A stretch of DNA of 64,000 nt, taken from the NCBI GenBank assembly GCA_963738185.1, contig CAVTVA010000003.1, forward strand, positions 2,790,001 to 2,854,000. The letters are read 5' to 3'. A program made the position numbers and the translations under genes. Source of the stretch: AP-15 sp963738185. Its GTDB lineage: Bacteria > Pseudomonadota > Alphaproteobacteria > ATCC43930 > CGMCC-115725. The notes under the pieces were generated by a model that made no database searches, was not told the DNA's origin, and saw only the letters and a list, made by a program, of their open reading frames with translations. Positions 1 to 9,671 of the stretch are shown in pieces; positions within the stretch are counted from its first letter, which is position 1, and each line of letters begins with the position of its first letter.

Positions 1-1262
1 AGGCGTATGATTTTCTGCTCTACGTCCTGGTTGCTCCGCTGGTTTTTGCGAAACTGTTTTTTCCGACTTCCGACCCCTATGTCGGGATCTTGCAGGCCTT
101 TGGCATCTACGCGGTCGGCTTTATCGCGCGCCCGATCGGCGCCGCGCTGTTCGGGCATTACGGCGACCGGATCGGGCGCAAGGTCACGTTGATCTCGACC
201 CTGTTGCTGACCGGCTTGTCGACCTTCGCCGTCGGCTTTGTCCCGGGCTACGCGTCGATCGGCATCTGGGGCGCCGTGATCCTGACCGTGGTCCGGTTTA
301 TCCAGGGGCTCGGGATCGGCGGCGAATGGGGCGGCGCCACCCTAATGGCGATGGAGTGGGCGCGCACCAACAAGCATCGCGGTTTTATCACCTCGTGGCC
401 GCAATGGGGCGGCCCGGCGGGGTTGTTCCTCGCCAACCTCGCGGTGCTCGCGTTCAGCGCGATTTCCGGCAACCACTTCTTGACGTGGGGATGGCGGGTG
501 CCGTTCTGGCTGTCGATCATCATGGTCGGGGTCGGGATGTACATTCGTCTCGGGATCCTCGAGACGCCGGTCTTCTCTCGAATTCTCGAAGAACGCCGCA
601 CCGCGCGCGCGCCGGTGCTCGAGGTGATCAAGCGCCAGCCCAAGCAGATCATCCTGACGATGCTGGCGCGGATGGCCGAGCAAGGCCCGTTCTATGTCTA
701 TGCCGCGTTCGTCTTCGTCTATGGAACGCGGGTCTCCGGCGCCTCGCGCAACTTCCTGCTGACCGCGGTTCTGGTCGCCACCGCGCTGTCGGCGGTCACG
801 ACGCCTCTCTCCGGGCACATCTCGGATCTGATCGGCCGCAAACGGATGTACCTGATCGGCGCGGTCACCACCGGGGTGTTCACTTTTATCTATTTCGGGA
901 TGATGAACAGCATGGTCCCGGCGCTGGTTTTTCTGGCGATCGTGCTGTCCTTTATCCCGCACGACATGATGTACGGCCCGCAGGCGGCGCTGATCGCCGA
1001 ATGCTTCACGCCGCGGCTGCGCTACAGCGGCTCCTCGCTCGGCTTTCACCTGTCTTCGGTCATCGCCGGCGGCCCGGCGCCGCTGATTGCGACCGCGGTC
1101 TTCGCCGCGACCCGATCGGGCTATGCGGTGGCATGCTATATCCTGTTCTGCGCGATCGTCAGCATCAGCGCCACCGCGTTCCTGCCCGATTACACCAACC
1201 GCGACGTCTCCCAGGAGCATGACGCGCCGCAAGCCGTGCCCGAGGCTGCCGCATCGTCTTGA
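1..1262 (+). CDS. MFS transporter, metabolite:H+ symporter type (5' end outside window)
   Basis: This is an inner-membrane secondary transporter of the major facilitator superfamily, most like the metabolite:H+ symporter branch that carries organic acids; the substrate cannot be read from sequence. The frame is open from base 3, before the first Met at 90, and begins with AYDFLLYVLVAPLVF, which looks like the start of TM1, so only a short N-terminus is missing. The loop 2-3 signature GHYGDRIGRK and its second-half copy GHISDLIGRK are both present, as is the glycine-rich GLGIGGEWGG segment. About ten further hydrophobic segments follow. The C-terminus is short and hydrophilic. It stands alone on the plus strand, and nothing nearby fixes its substrate. 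Confidence 0.9.
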   Translation, partial: AYDFLLYVLVAPLVFAKLFFPTSDPYVGILQAFGIYAVGFIARPIGAALFGHYGDRIGRKVTLISTLLLTGLSTFAVGFVPGYASIGIWGAVILTVVRFIQGLGIGGEWGGATLMAMEWARTNKHRGFITSWPQWGGPAGLFLANLAVLAFSAISGNHFLTWGWRVPFWLSIIMVGVGMYIRLGILETPVFSRILEERRTARAPVLEVIKRQPKQIILTMLARMAEQGPFYVYAAFVFVYGTRVSGASRNFLLTAVLVATALSAVTTPLSGHISDLIGRKRMYLIGAVTTGVFTFIYFGMMNSMVPALVFLAIVLSFIPHDMMYGPQAALIAECFTPRLRYSGSSLGFHLSSVIAGGPAPLIATAVFAATRSGYAVACYILFCAIVSISATAFLPDYTNRDVSQEHDAPQAVPEAAASS

Positions 1263-1453
1263 GATCAGGATGCGGGCGCACGGCGTGGCGGATACTTCCG
1301 GGCCGCCGGGCCTACGGCACCGGCGACGAGGATCCGAACCCCGTCAATAAGCGCGCGATTTCGGCTTGCCGGGGAAGCCCGAAGGGTTAATCATGGCCTC
1401 CCAACCGACAGGCAACCGGGGAATGTCGGCCTAAACCTGAGGGAGGAATGACA

Positions 1454-1756
1454 ATGAGGAAACTTGCGATTTTGCTGGCGCTGGGGGTGGTGGGATTGCC
1501 GTCCTTCGCAAGAGCGGCCGACGTTGTGACTGAAATGTGCCAGGTCAACACCAACAGTGCGAAGCAGCTCTTGGCCTTCATTGAGGCCAGCGCAGGGATC
1601 AATCTACCGTTTTCGTGTAAAGGGGCTTCGGCCAATTGTACTCAGTGTGATGCGGATTTGCTATCCGAGGGCTTTAAACTTTCGAAAGCGACCCAATCCA
1701 ACATGAATCCCTACTTTGTTTTCACGAGGGAGAGGGGGGAGAGTAGGGAACGCTGA
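1454..1756 (+). CDS. Small secreted protein of unknown function
   Basis: This encodes about 100 residues with a clear signal peptide: MRKLAILLALGVVGLPSFARA, with likely cleavage after ARA. The mature part has four cysteines (MCQV, FSCKG, NCTQCD) and is otherwise polar, so it is probably a small periplasmic or secreted protein that may form disulfides. The in-frame ATG at 1448 is only two bases from the GGGAGG at 1441-1446, so the ATG at 1454, about seven bases from GGAGG, is the better start. The last residues (RERGESRER) are very charged and run into purine-rich DNA. I do not recognise the family. Base composition is lower in GC than in its neighbours. Confidence 0.6.
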   Translation: MRKLAILLALGVVGLPSFARAADVVTEMCQVNTNSAKQLLAFIEASAGINLPFSCKGASANCTQCDADLLSEGFKLSKATQSNMNPYFVFTRERGESRER

Positions 1757-1848
1757 CGCACTCGCCGAGCTGACGCCGCACTGAAATTTTAGGGGAGGGG
1801 GCGGCTTCGTCTGCCTCTTCTTCCATATAGCCATTTGAACCGGAAAAT

Positions 1849-1880
1849 CTCCCCCTCTTTGCCTCTCCCCCGAGGGGGAG
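1849..1880. repeat. GC-rich palindromic repeat (REP-like)
   Basis: CTCCCCC at 1849-1855 is repeated at 1865-1871, and the second copy is followed after GA by its exact inverse GGGGGAG (1874-1880). This gives a 7-bp perfect stem with almost no loop. It resembles the short C-rich/G-rich intergenic palindromes common in alphaproteobacterial chromosomes. Similar sequence appears at about 6283-6330 and 40124-40170. It could also act as a transcription barrier for the gene ending at 1756, but no U-tract follows. Confidence 0.4.
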
Positions 1881-1921
1881 CAAGACAGTCCAGCCCGTCC
1901 CTGCGGGCCGCGCCGGAGCCT

Positions 1922-2127
1922 CTAGAAGCGCATTTTGAAACTGGCCGTATCGTACCCGGTTGGCCGTGAAGCCAGCCAGAGGCACCCCGTCGCCAAGCCT
2001 CTTTGCGATCTCACCGGCAGGTCGTTCGCGACGACATCCCAGACCAGCACAAGATCGATGCTCCAGTAACCATGGATCAGTCGATGCTGTCGGCGATGTG
2101 CCTTAGATAAGGGAGATCGCTCTTCAC
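1922..2127 (-). pseudogene. HEPN-domain toxin remnant (internally deleted)
   Basis: This is what is left of the HEPN ribonuclease partner of the upstream nucleotidyltransferase. A GTG at 2127 overlaps the antitoxin stop by four bases (GTGA), the usual MNT-HEPN arrangement. It opens a frame reading VKSDLPYLRHIADSID that ends at TGA. In another frame, immediately afterwards, the DNA reads RLIHGYWSIDLVLVWDVV and then ANDLP, a good match to the C-terminal third of DUF86-type HEPN proteins, which are normally about 110 residues. The middle, roughly 55-65 residues including most of the Arg-X4-6-His active-site helix, is missing. The product cannot be a working toxin. The second frame runs on without homology to a TAG at 1922-1924. 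Confidence 0.6.
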
Positions 2128-2414
2128 AAGGGCTCTGCCTCGGCCTCGATAAAAGGCCGAAAATGCGGGCTCAGGCTTCGGCCGGTCACCACATCGACCT
2201 TTCGACCCACCACGGTTTCCAGTTCCTCGACCATAGCCAAGTAGTCACCGAACCCCCGGCCTTCAGCGAGATCCACCAGAAGATCGACGTCGCTATCCGG
2301 CCGCTCCTCACCGCGAACGGCCGACCCGAACAATCGCAGATTCGACCCGCCGTGTCGGGCCGCGATCGCAAGCAAGGCGTCGCGCCGCCGGTGCAAGTCG
2401 TCACGCAGCGACAT
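2124..2414 (-). CDS. MNT-family nucleotidyltransferase antitoxin
   Basis: This is a minimal nucleotidyltransferase of about 96 residues. In HEPN/MNT toxin-antitoxin pairs such proteins neutralise the HEPN RNase, in characterised cases by adenylylating it. The hallmark GSAVRGEERPDSDVDLLVD contains the GS-X-X-R-G helix and the two metal-binding aspartates (DSDVD), about residues 30-48. The Met at 2414 was chosen over the one at 2432 because GGAGGAGG lies eight bases upstream of it. The gene overlaps its HEPN partner by four bases, but that partner is deleted internally, so this is now an orphan antitoxin. Confidence 0.85.
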   Translation of the reverse strand: MSLRDDLHRRRDALLAIAARHGGSNLRLFGSAVRGEERPDSDVDLLVDLAEGRGFGDYLAMVEELETVVGRKVDVVTGRSLSPHFRPFIEAEAEPL

Positions 2415-2577
2415 GAGCTGGGCCTCCTCCATCCTCTTATCCTACTCAGGAACTCGCCGAGGCGTAACCCGCCCCGACGCCGCTTAAGCGTGGCCCGCAC
2501 CGCCAGCCGCGCACCGCAGAATTGCAGATAGCGCGCTGCTCGGGCTTAATGGGCCAGCGGCGATAGGGAGGGCGGCG

Positions 2578-3814
2578 ATGATCAGGGTGCTCAGAGGCGG
2601 CAGGCTGATCGACGGGACCGGGGCCGGGCCAATCGAGGCCTCGATTGTGATCCGCGACCAGCAGATCGAGGCGGTCGAGACGCGGGCGCGCGGCGACTGG
2701 CCGGCCGGCGCCGAGATCATCGACGTGTCCGGCATGACGGTCCTGCCGGGGCTGATCGATGTCCATGACCATCTGGCGATGCACGGCTACGATCTGGCGC
2801 GGCGCTGGGGCATCGACGAGCCGCAGACGACGCGCACCTTGCGCACCGCCAAAGTCTTGGGAGAGACGCTCGCCGCCGGCTACACGACCGTCCGCGACGC
2901 CGCCGGGCTCGACGCCGGGTTCAAGCGTGCGATCGACGAGGGGCTGATCGACGGCCCGCGGCTGGTGCTGTCCTTGGTCATTATCTCGCCGATCGGCGGC
3001 ATCGGCGACCGAGTCAGCCCGTCGGGGTTTTCGTGCTGCGTGCCGAACGATCCGCTGTTGCCCGACGGCGTTGTCAACGGCATAGGCGATGTCCGGGCGG
3101 CGGTGCGGCGGGTGGTGCGCGCTGGCGCCGATGTAATCAAATGCGCCACGACCGGCGGCGCCAGTTCGCGGCCGGGGCATGGGCCGACGGACAGCGCCTT
3201 CAACCTCGACGAGATGCAGGCGTTGGTCGAGGAGGCGCACGCGCTCGACCGCCGCGTGATCTGCCATGCGCTCGGCGGGCGCGGCCTCAAAATCGCGATC
3301 GAGGCCGGGGTCGACTTCGATCGACCATGGCTGCTATCTCGACGGCGAACCCGAGCTGATCGAGAAGATGGCCGAGCGCGGCATCTTTTTTGTGCCGACC
3401 TTTGCAGTTTACGACTACCACCGCAAATCGCCGCTGCCGCATATCCGCGAGCGCGCTCGCGATTTGGAGGAGCATCACATCGCGAGCCTGTGCCGGGCGC
3501 TCGCCGCCGGGGTCAAGATCGCGGCCGGGACCGATGCCGGCGGCCACGGCCATCCGCCCAACGCGATCGAGATCGCCTGCCTTGTCAAGGCGGGGATGGC
3601 CCCGCTCCAGGCGCTGCGCGCGGCGACCGGCTGGGCCGCCGAATGCATCGGCCGCGAGGCTGATTTGGGTACGGTCGAAAAGGGCAAGCTCGCCGATCTC
3701 GTCGTAGTCAAGGGCGATCCGCTCGCCGATGTGGCGATGCTGCAGAAGGCTGAAAACATCGCCCTGGTGGTCAAGGACGGCGCGATCGCCGCAAACCGCC
3801 TGAACCAGTCCTAG
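2578..3814 (+). CDS. Metal-dependent amidohydrolase, imidazolonepropionase/Xaa-Pro hydrolase-like (one frameshift)
   Basis: This cytoplasmic TIM-barrel hydrolase acts on cyclic or peptide-like amides; the exact substrate is unknown. Visible features are the N-terminal metal motif DVHDHL (about residue 60), the likely carboxylated lysine in VIKCATTGG, the metal histidines in VICHALGG and SIDHGCYLDG, and the catalytic aspartate in AAGTDAGGHGH. The C-terminal TVEKGKLADLVVVKGDPL is typical of the family. GGAGGG lies seven bases before the ATG. The frame breaks at 3316-3317, where GACTTCGATCGAC should read GACTCGATCGAC; removing one T restores VDSIDHG. The corrected protein has about 411 residues, normal for the family. 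The two halves match the family on both sides of the break, so a one-base sequence error or a recent mutation is likely. Confidence 0.85.
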
Positions 3815-3905
3815 CGAAGCGATCAAAACGGCGGGCTGGGGTGTTTGGCTCAGAACGCCGGCCCAGCGTTATGATGACGCCAAACCTCGTTTCTGCTCGC
3901 TGCGG

Positions 3906-5363
3906 TCAAGGAACGCCGCTGCCCGGCTGGCGCGGATCGCCGGCCCGGACCAAAAGGCGCGGGCTGAGCTCGGCGATCGACGGCACGCCAAGGAGGCCAA
4001 GGTCGCGGTCGATCTCCTCGCGCAGGATGTCGAGCGCCCGCTTGGCTCCGGCGGTTCCCGCGGCGGCGACGCCGTACAGCATCGCGCGCCCGGCCAGCAC
4101 CGCATCGGCGCCGAGCGCCAGCGCTTTGATCACATCGGTGCCGCGGCGGATGCCGCCATCGACCAGGATCGCGATGCGGTCGCCGACCGCCTGGCGCGCC
4201 GCCGGCAAGAGGTCGAGCGGGGCCACCGCCCAATCGAGCTGCCGCCCGCCATGGTTGGAAATTGCCACGGCGTCGGCCCCCAAATCGGCCGCGCGCATGA
4301 CGTCCTCGACGCTCAACAGACCCTTGATGATCAGCTTGCGCGGCCACTGCTCGCGGATGCGCGCCAGGATTTCCCACGACAGCGCCCGGTTCATCTGCGA
4401 GCGGATCCACATGGCGCTGTCGAAAAACCGGCGCCGGTCCTCGGGCACAAATTCGATGACATTCTCAAACCGCGGCATGCCATGGGTCAGCACCCCCGCG
4501 GCGAGCCATCGCGGGTGCATCAGCGCATCGAATTTCGCGCTCCAGGTGAGGGTTTTCGGGTCCGAGGTGGTGCGCTTGTGCCACTCGCGGTTGCCATAAA
4601 TCTGCGCGTCGACGGTGACGATCAGCGCCTCGCACCCGGCGTTGCGCGCCCGCTCGATCAAGGTTTCGCGCACCTTGGTCGGCCCGAACACATAGAGCTG
4701 CCACCAATAGCGCAGCCCCGGCACGCGGGCGACCCTCGCCATGCCATCATTCGACATCGTGCTCTGGGCAAACGGCACCCCGGCTTCGGCCGCGGCCTCG
4801 GCCAGCCTCAAATCGGCGTGCGGCCAGAAGAGCTCGTTGAGGCCGGTCGGGGCGATGGCCACCGGGATCGCGGTCTTGCGCCCGAACAGCACGGTCGAGA
4901 CGTCGCGTCGCGAGACATCGACCAGCGAGCGGTGCAGAAAGCGCCATTCGGCCAGCGCGGCGATGTTGCGCGCGAGCGCCGCCTCGTCCTCGCCGCCGGC
5001 TTCGAGATATTCGAGCGCGAAGCGCGGCAGGCGCCGATGCGCCATCGCCCGCAGATCCTCGATCGTGACCGCCCGGTCGAGGTTGCCGCCGGCGTAGAAG
5101 CGGCGCTGCGGGGTGGCGCCGAGAACCGCCGGCGAGGCCCAGGCGAGCGTCCGGTCCGCTGGGGCGAGCCCCGGGCGCACGCGGCCGGCTTCCCGGGGAT
5201 TGCGCCGATTGGCCAGGACGAGCGCACCCGCCGCCATGCCGCACGCCACCAGCGCCGCGGCACCCCGCGGCGCCGCCGGCCCCCAACCGTTCCGGTCGGT
5301 CGGCCGCGTCGCTGCCGCCGCGACTGCGGGCTTATCGTCCTGCAGCTCGTCGATCTGGTCCAT
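3906..5363 (-). CDS. FMN-dependent alpha-hydroxyacid dehydrogenase (L-lactate/mandelate type)
   Basis: This flavoenzyme oxidises an L-2-hydroxyacid to the 2-oxoacid. The FMN_dh barrel starts near residue 97 (TIEDLRAMAHRRLPRFALEY) and contains VAIAPTGLNELFWP, the substrate and FMN contacts ALIVTVDAQIYGNREWHKR, KLIIKGLLSVEDV (FMN lysine), the catalytic His in AISNHGGRQLDW, and the phosphate-binding DGGIRRGTDV and GRAMLYG. An extra N-terminal region of about 95 residues holds a hydrophobic stretch (AALVACGMAAGALVLA), suggesting membrane attachment, as in dehydrogenases that pass electrons to quinone. An internal start is possible. It follows the FAD/Fe-S oxidase on the same strand, with a gap of about 135 bp, so the pair may handle both stereoisomers of one acid. 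Confidence 0.88.
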   Translation of the reverse strand: MDQIDELQDDKPAVAAAATRPTDRNGWGPAAPRGAAALVACGMAAGALVLANRRNPREAGRVRPGLAPADRTLAWASPAVLGATPQRRFYAGGNLDRAVTIEDLRAMAHRRLPRFALEYLEAGGEDEAALARNIAALAEWRFLHRSLVDVSRRDVSTVLFGRKTAIPVAIAPTGLNELFWPHADLRLAEAAAEAGVPFAQSTMSNDGMARVARVPGLRYWWQLYVFGPTKVRETLIERARNAGCEALIVTVDAQIYGNREWHKRTTSDPKTLTWSAKFDALMHPRWLAAGVLTHGMPRFENVIEFVPEDRRRFFDSAMWIRSQMNRALSWEILARIREQWPRKLIIKGLLSVEDVMRAADLGADAVAISNHGGRQLDWAVAPLDLLPAARQAVGDRIAILVDGGIRRGTDVIKALALGADAVLAGRAMLYGVAAAGTAGAKRALDILREEIDRDLGLLGVPSIAELSPRLLVRAGDPRQPGSGVP

Positions 5364-5497
5364 TCGATGCCTCGCAACGCGCCGTGCCGCGGCGCTCGCC
5401 GGGCCGGCGACGTTTTCTGAACGCCGCCGGACGATGCTTGTTCCGCCGTTGGCGCGCGGCCGGGATATCGGCGGGTGGAGGATTGGCCCAGGCCGGC

Positions 5498-8476
5498 TTA
5501 TCTGTTGTCGCGCGAAATCGCCGCCGGCGCCGAGACGCTTGCGGCCGACGCCTCGTCCAATACCCGCACCAGGTGACGGGCTTTGCGGCCCAGCGCGTCA
5601 GAGATCTGGTGGCGGCAGCTGGTGCCGCAGGCGGCGAGGATCGTGTCGGCGGGTGCGGCGCGCATCCGCGGCAACACGCCAAGCTCGCCAATCTTCAGCG
5701 ACATCGCGTAATGCTCCGCCTCGTAGCCGAACGCGCCGGCCATGCCGCAGCAGGTCGAATTCGAAGGTTTCGACCGTCAGCTCCGGGATCAACCGCAAGG
5801 CCTCGACCGCGGCATCGACCGTGGCGAAGGCCTTCTGGTGGCAATGCCCGTGCAGCAATGCGGTGCGCCCCGGCATCGGCGCCAAGCTCAGCTGGAACCT
5901 GCCGGCCAGGCGCTCGATATTGACGAATTCCTCGAACAGCTGGGCTTGCCCCGCCAGCGCCTTGGCCTCGGGGCCCGGCAGCAGCGCCGGAAATTCGTCG
6001 CGCAGGGTCAGCAGGCAGGAAGGTTCGAGCCCGACAATCGGCGTGCCGGCGGCGACATGCGCGGCCAGCGCCTCCACCGTGCGCCGCGCCTCGATGCGGG
6101 CTTGGTCCACCAGCCCGGCGGCGAGAAAGGTGCGGCCGCAGCACAATGGCCGCCCGCGCGCCGGGTCCGGGCTGACCACGCGATAGCCGGCGCGCGCCAG
6201 CACGCGCTCGGCGGCCCGCGCATTCTCCGGCTCGAACCAACGGTTGAAGGTATCGACCAGGAGCACGACCTCGCACGCCCTCGAAAGCCCCCTCCCCCGC
6301 CGCTGGGAAGGGCCAGGGTGGGGGTTCGCGGCGCCCGCACGATAAGGCCGTGACGACCATTGCGGCAAGCTGCGCGCGCGCGCTGAGCCCGAGCCAGCGC
6401 TCGCCCAGTTGCGCGAGAAGCCGCGACCGGTTGCGCAGGTTGAGCAGCGGCGCCAGACGCGCGGCGTAAGGCGCGTAGCGCGGCAAGTAGGCGACCAGCC
6501 GGTCGCGCGCGCGCAGCCGATGGCGCTGCCGGTAATGGTGCAGAAACTCGATCTTCATCCGCGCCATGTCGACGCCGGTCGGGCATTCGCGCTTGCAGCC
6601 CTTGCACGAGATGCAGAGCTCCATCGTCGCGCGCATGTCCTCGGACACCAGCGCGTCGGGGCCGAGCTGGCCGGAAAGGGCGAGCCGCAGGGTGTTGGCC
6701 CGGCCGCGGGTCAGGTGCTGCTCGTCGCCGGTGGCGCGGAACGACGGGCACATGACCGCGGCGTCGCGGGCACGGCAGGCGCCGTTGTTGTTGCACATCT
6801 CGACCGCCCCGGCGAACCCGCCCCATTCCGACCAGTCGAGCGCCGTCGCGATCGGCAAGGGCCGGTAGTCGGGCCGATAGCGGAACAGGCTGCGGTCATC
6901 CATCCGGGGCGGCCGAACGATCTTGCCGGGGTTGAGCAGCCCGTGCGGGTCGAAGGCGTCCTTGACCTCCTCAAAGGCGCGGACCAGGCGCGCGCCGAAC
7001 ATCGCCTCGTGAAATTCGGAGCGAACCAGCCCGTCGCCATGCTCGCCCGAATGCGAGCCCTTGTATTCGCGGACCATGGCGAACGCCTCCTCGGCGATCG
7101 CCCGCATCTTTCTGACCTCGATCTCCTGCTTGACGTTCAGCACCGGGCGCACATGCAGGCAGCCGACCGAGGCGTGCGCGTACCAGGTGCCGTAAGTGCC
7201 GTGCTTTTCGAAGATCCGGGTCAGGCGGTCGGTGTAGTCGGCCAGGTCTTCGAGCCGCACCGCGCAGTCTTCGAGAAACGAGATCGGCTTGCCGTCGCCC
7301 TTCATCGACATCATGATGTTGAGCCCCTGGGCGCGCACCTCCAACACCGCCTGCTGAAAAGCGGGGTCGATCGCTTCGACGACGCCGCCGGGAAAGCCGA
7401 GATCGCCCATCAGCTCGCTCAGCGCCTTCAGCCGCCGCAGGTTGTCGGCCGGGTCGTCGCCGGCGAACTCGGTCAGCAGCAACGCCGCCGGCTCGCCTCG
7501 CACAAAGCGGTCGACCACGGCGCGGAACATCGGGATCTGGCGCGACAGATCGATCATCGTGCGGTCGATCAGCTCGACCGCGCTCGGGCCCAGCTCGACG
7601 ATCCGCCGGGTCGCATCCATCGCGCTGTAAAAGCTCGGGAAATGGCAGATGCCGAGGACCCGGTGCGCCGGGATCGGCTGGAGGTCGAGCTCGATCTCGT
7701 TAAAAAAGGCGAGCGTTCCCTCGGAGCCGACCAGCAGGCGCGCCATGTTGTGGCTGCTGTCGCTGATGCTGTCGATGTTGTAGCCGCCGACCCGCCGCAG
7801 CACCTTGGGAAAGCGTGCTTCGATTTCGTCGGCCTCGCGCCGGTGCAGCGCGCGCATCCGGCGCACCAGCTCGCGATAGCGCTCGGGCATGGCGCCATCG
7901 GCGTCGGCCGGGAAGTTGCCGGCGACCTCGCCAAACCAGGCGGTGGTGCCGTCGGCAAGCAGCGCGTCGATGCCGCGCACGTTGTGCACCATGTTGCCAT
8001 AGCGCAGATGAGCGCGAGCCGCAGCTGTTGTTGGCGGTCATCCCGCCGATCGTGGCCCGGCTCGCCGTTGACGGGTCGACCGGAAAAAACAGCTTGTGCT
8101 GTCTGAGCGAACGGTTCAGCCGGTCGAGGACCACCCCCGGCTCGACCCGCACGCGGCGGGCCTCGACATCGACCGAGACAATCCGGTCCATATGCCGGCT
8201 GCAGTCGATGACCAGCGCGCGCGCCACGGTCTGCCCGCATTGCGAGGTGCCGGCGCCGCGCGCCAGCACCGGCACGCCCTCCTCACGGGCGATCGCGATC
8301 GCCGCCGCGGCATCCTCGCGGCCGCGCGGCACGACGATCCCCAACGGCTCGATCTGATAGATCGACGCGTCGGTCGCATAGCGCCCGCGGCTGAACTTAT
8401 CGAACAGGATTTCGCCGCGGATCTCGCGGCGCAGCCGCGCCTCCAGACCGGGAGCAGGATGATTGTCGAGAGGCAT
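5498..8476 (-). CDS. FAD-linked oxidase/Fe-S protein, D-2-hydroxyacid dehydrogenase type (three frame breaks)
   Basis: This is a large D-lactate or glycolate-type dehydrogenase combining, in order, a PCMH FAD-binding domain (GIVVPRGREDAAAAI, RGAGTSQCGQ, GGMTANNSCGSRS), an FAD-oxidase C-terminal domain, a 4Fe-4S cluster segment CISCKGCKRECPTGVDM (about 6567-6622) and CCG-type heterodisulfide-reductase-like motifs (EPSCLLTLRDEFP, CCGMAGAFGYEAEHYAMS). Electrons presumably leave through the Fe-S centres to the quinone pool. The frame breaks near 8009 (one extra base in CGCTCATCTGCGC), between about 6280 and 6360 where a C/G-rich palindrome interrupts the coding sequence, and at 5758-5759 (GAATTCGACC should read GAATCGACC). 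Conserved motifs continue on both sides of each break. The breaks at 8009 and 5759 look like one-base errors; the middle one may be a real insertion. Confidence 0.85.
6280..6335. repeat. REP-like palindrome inside the FAD/Fe-S oxidase gene
   Basis: Read on the minus strand, the DNA is CCCCCACCCTGGCCCTTCCC, a short spacer, then GGGGGAGGGGGCTTTCG, a degenerate stem of the same C-rich/G-rich palindrome type seen in intergenic DNA near 1849 and 40124. Here it lies between the codons for LGLSARAQL and EVVLLVDTFNRWFEPEN of the oxidase. The residues it encodes have no family character, and the reading frame changes across it. Confidence 0.5.
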
Positions 8477-8724
8477 GGGCCGGTCCGGGTCGGGAGATGC
8501 GGCGCGCAGCCTATCGGCTCAACCCGTCGGAAACAATCGAGCACGTGCGCCGGCGCGATGCGGGGCACCTACCGGTGCGGGGCGAGCGCGCTTGGCCGGC
8601 ATCGCGGCATCGCGACGCATCGCCTGCGAGAGCGGCGGCTTCCTCAAACGCGGGGCGGCCGTCTCGATTATTTTTCGGCAAGCGGCCGGTCGCGGCCTGC
8701 GGCTTGAATAGGGCTAACCGAAGC

Positions 8725-9576
8725 ATGCGCACCGAACTCGTCTCAATCCCGACCGACACCCTGCCGCTCGATGGCGCCTTCCACCAGCCCGAGGGTGGGG
8801 CAGGCGCCGGCGCGGTGCTGCTGTTTCACGGCAACACGATGAATTTCTATGTCGGCGCGCCGCGCTTTCTGCCGCCGGTGCTGACCCAGCTCGGTTTAAC
8901 CTGCCTCGCCTTCAACCGCCGCGGCCATGATATCCTGTCGATCCGCGACAGCCGCGCCGCCGAGGGTGCGGCGTTCCAGACCACCGCCGAGGGCATCGCC
9001 GACAATTGCTACGCGGCGCAGTGGCTGGCGCAGCGCGGTTTTCCGCATCCGGTGGTGATCGGCCACAGCAATGGCGGCATGCTGGCCGTGCAGCACGTTG
9101 CCGACCACCCGCAAACTCCTGCCCTGGTGCTGCTGTCGGCGCATGGCGGCGGCAGGGGCCAGGTCGAGGCGTCGAGCCGCGCCGGGATGATGGCCGGCGA
9201 CCGGCTCGACGAGATCACCGCCCAGGCTCGCGCGATGGTCGCCGCCGGCCGCGGCCGGGAATTGCTGCTGATGCCGGGCTGGTGGTACGCCGCCAGCGCC
9301 GAGAGCTTTCTCGACCGCATGGTGTCGATGCCAGTGGTGCTCGACCTCGCGCCGCGCATCGCCTGCCCGGTGCTGTTCATCCGCGGCGACCAGGAATTGC
9401 CCGAAACCTACCCCGCTGAAAAATTCCAGGCCCGCGCCGGCGGCCAGTGCGAGGTCGAAATCGTGCCCAATTGCGATCACTTCTATGTCGGCCGCGAAGA
9501 AAGGGTCTGCAAGATCGTCGCGTCATGGCTGGCCCGGGTCTGCGCATTGCCGCTCGCGGCCGATCCGGCGACCTGA
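8725..9576 (+). CDS. Alpha/beta hydrolase
   Basis: This is a cytoplasmic alpha/beta-fold hydrolase of 283 residues with unknown substrate. The oxyanion-hole region is VLLFHGNTMNFYVGA (about residue 30), the nucleophile elbow is GHSNGG (Ser near residue 113), and the acid/base end is RGDQELPE and NCDHFYVG, where the His is catalytic. The Met at 8725 was chosen because homology to the fold begins soon after it and the upstream part of the frame is arginine-rich with no family character. No neighbour is close enough to suggest an operon; tRNA-Arg follows after about 95 bp. Confidence 0.82.
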   Translation: MRTELVSIPTDTLPLDGAFHQPEGGAGAGAVLLFHGNTMNFYVGAPRFLPPVLTQLGLTCLAFNRRGHDILSIRDSRAAEGAAFQTTAEGIADNCYAAQWLAQRGFPHPVVIGHSNGGMLAVQHVADHPQTPALVLLSAHGGGRGQVEASSRAGMMAGDRLDEITAQARAMVAAGRGRELLLMPGWWYAASAESFLDRMVSMPVVLDLAPRIACPVLFIRGDQELPETYPAEKFQARAGGQCEVEIVPNCDHFYVGREERVCKIVASWLARVCALPLAADPAT

Positions 9577-9671
9577 ATGCCTCGACCGCGAATGTCGATT
9601 CGGCCCGCTTGACTGACCCGCCCGGCCGCGCTAGCAAGGAGCGATCTTCTAAGCTCTTGAAAAGCCCCAAC

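Noticed and set aside
1722..1985. Minus-strand open frame of 87 codons
   Set aside because: It spans purine- and pyrimidine-rich repeats and the HEPN remnant in a different frame, with no start signal or homology.
6409..8106. Long plus-strand open frame of 565 codons opposite the FAD/Fe-S oxidase
   Set aside because: Its translation is rich in Arg, Ala, His and Val without family motifs. It is the antisense frame of a high-GC gene whose conserved domains are on the minus strand.
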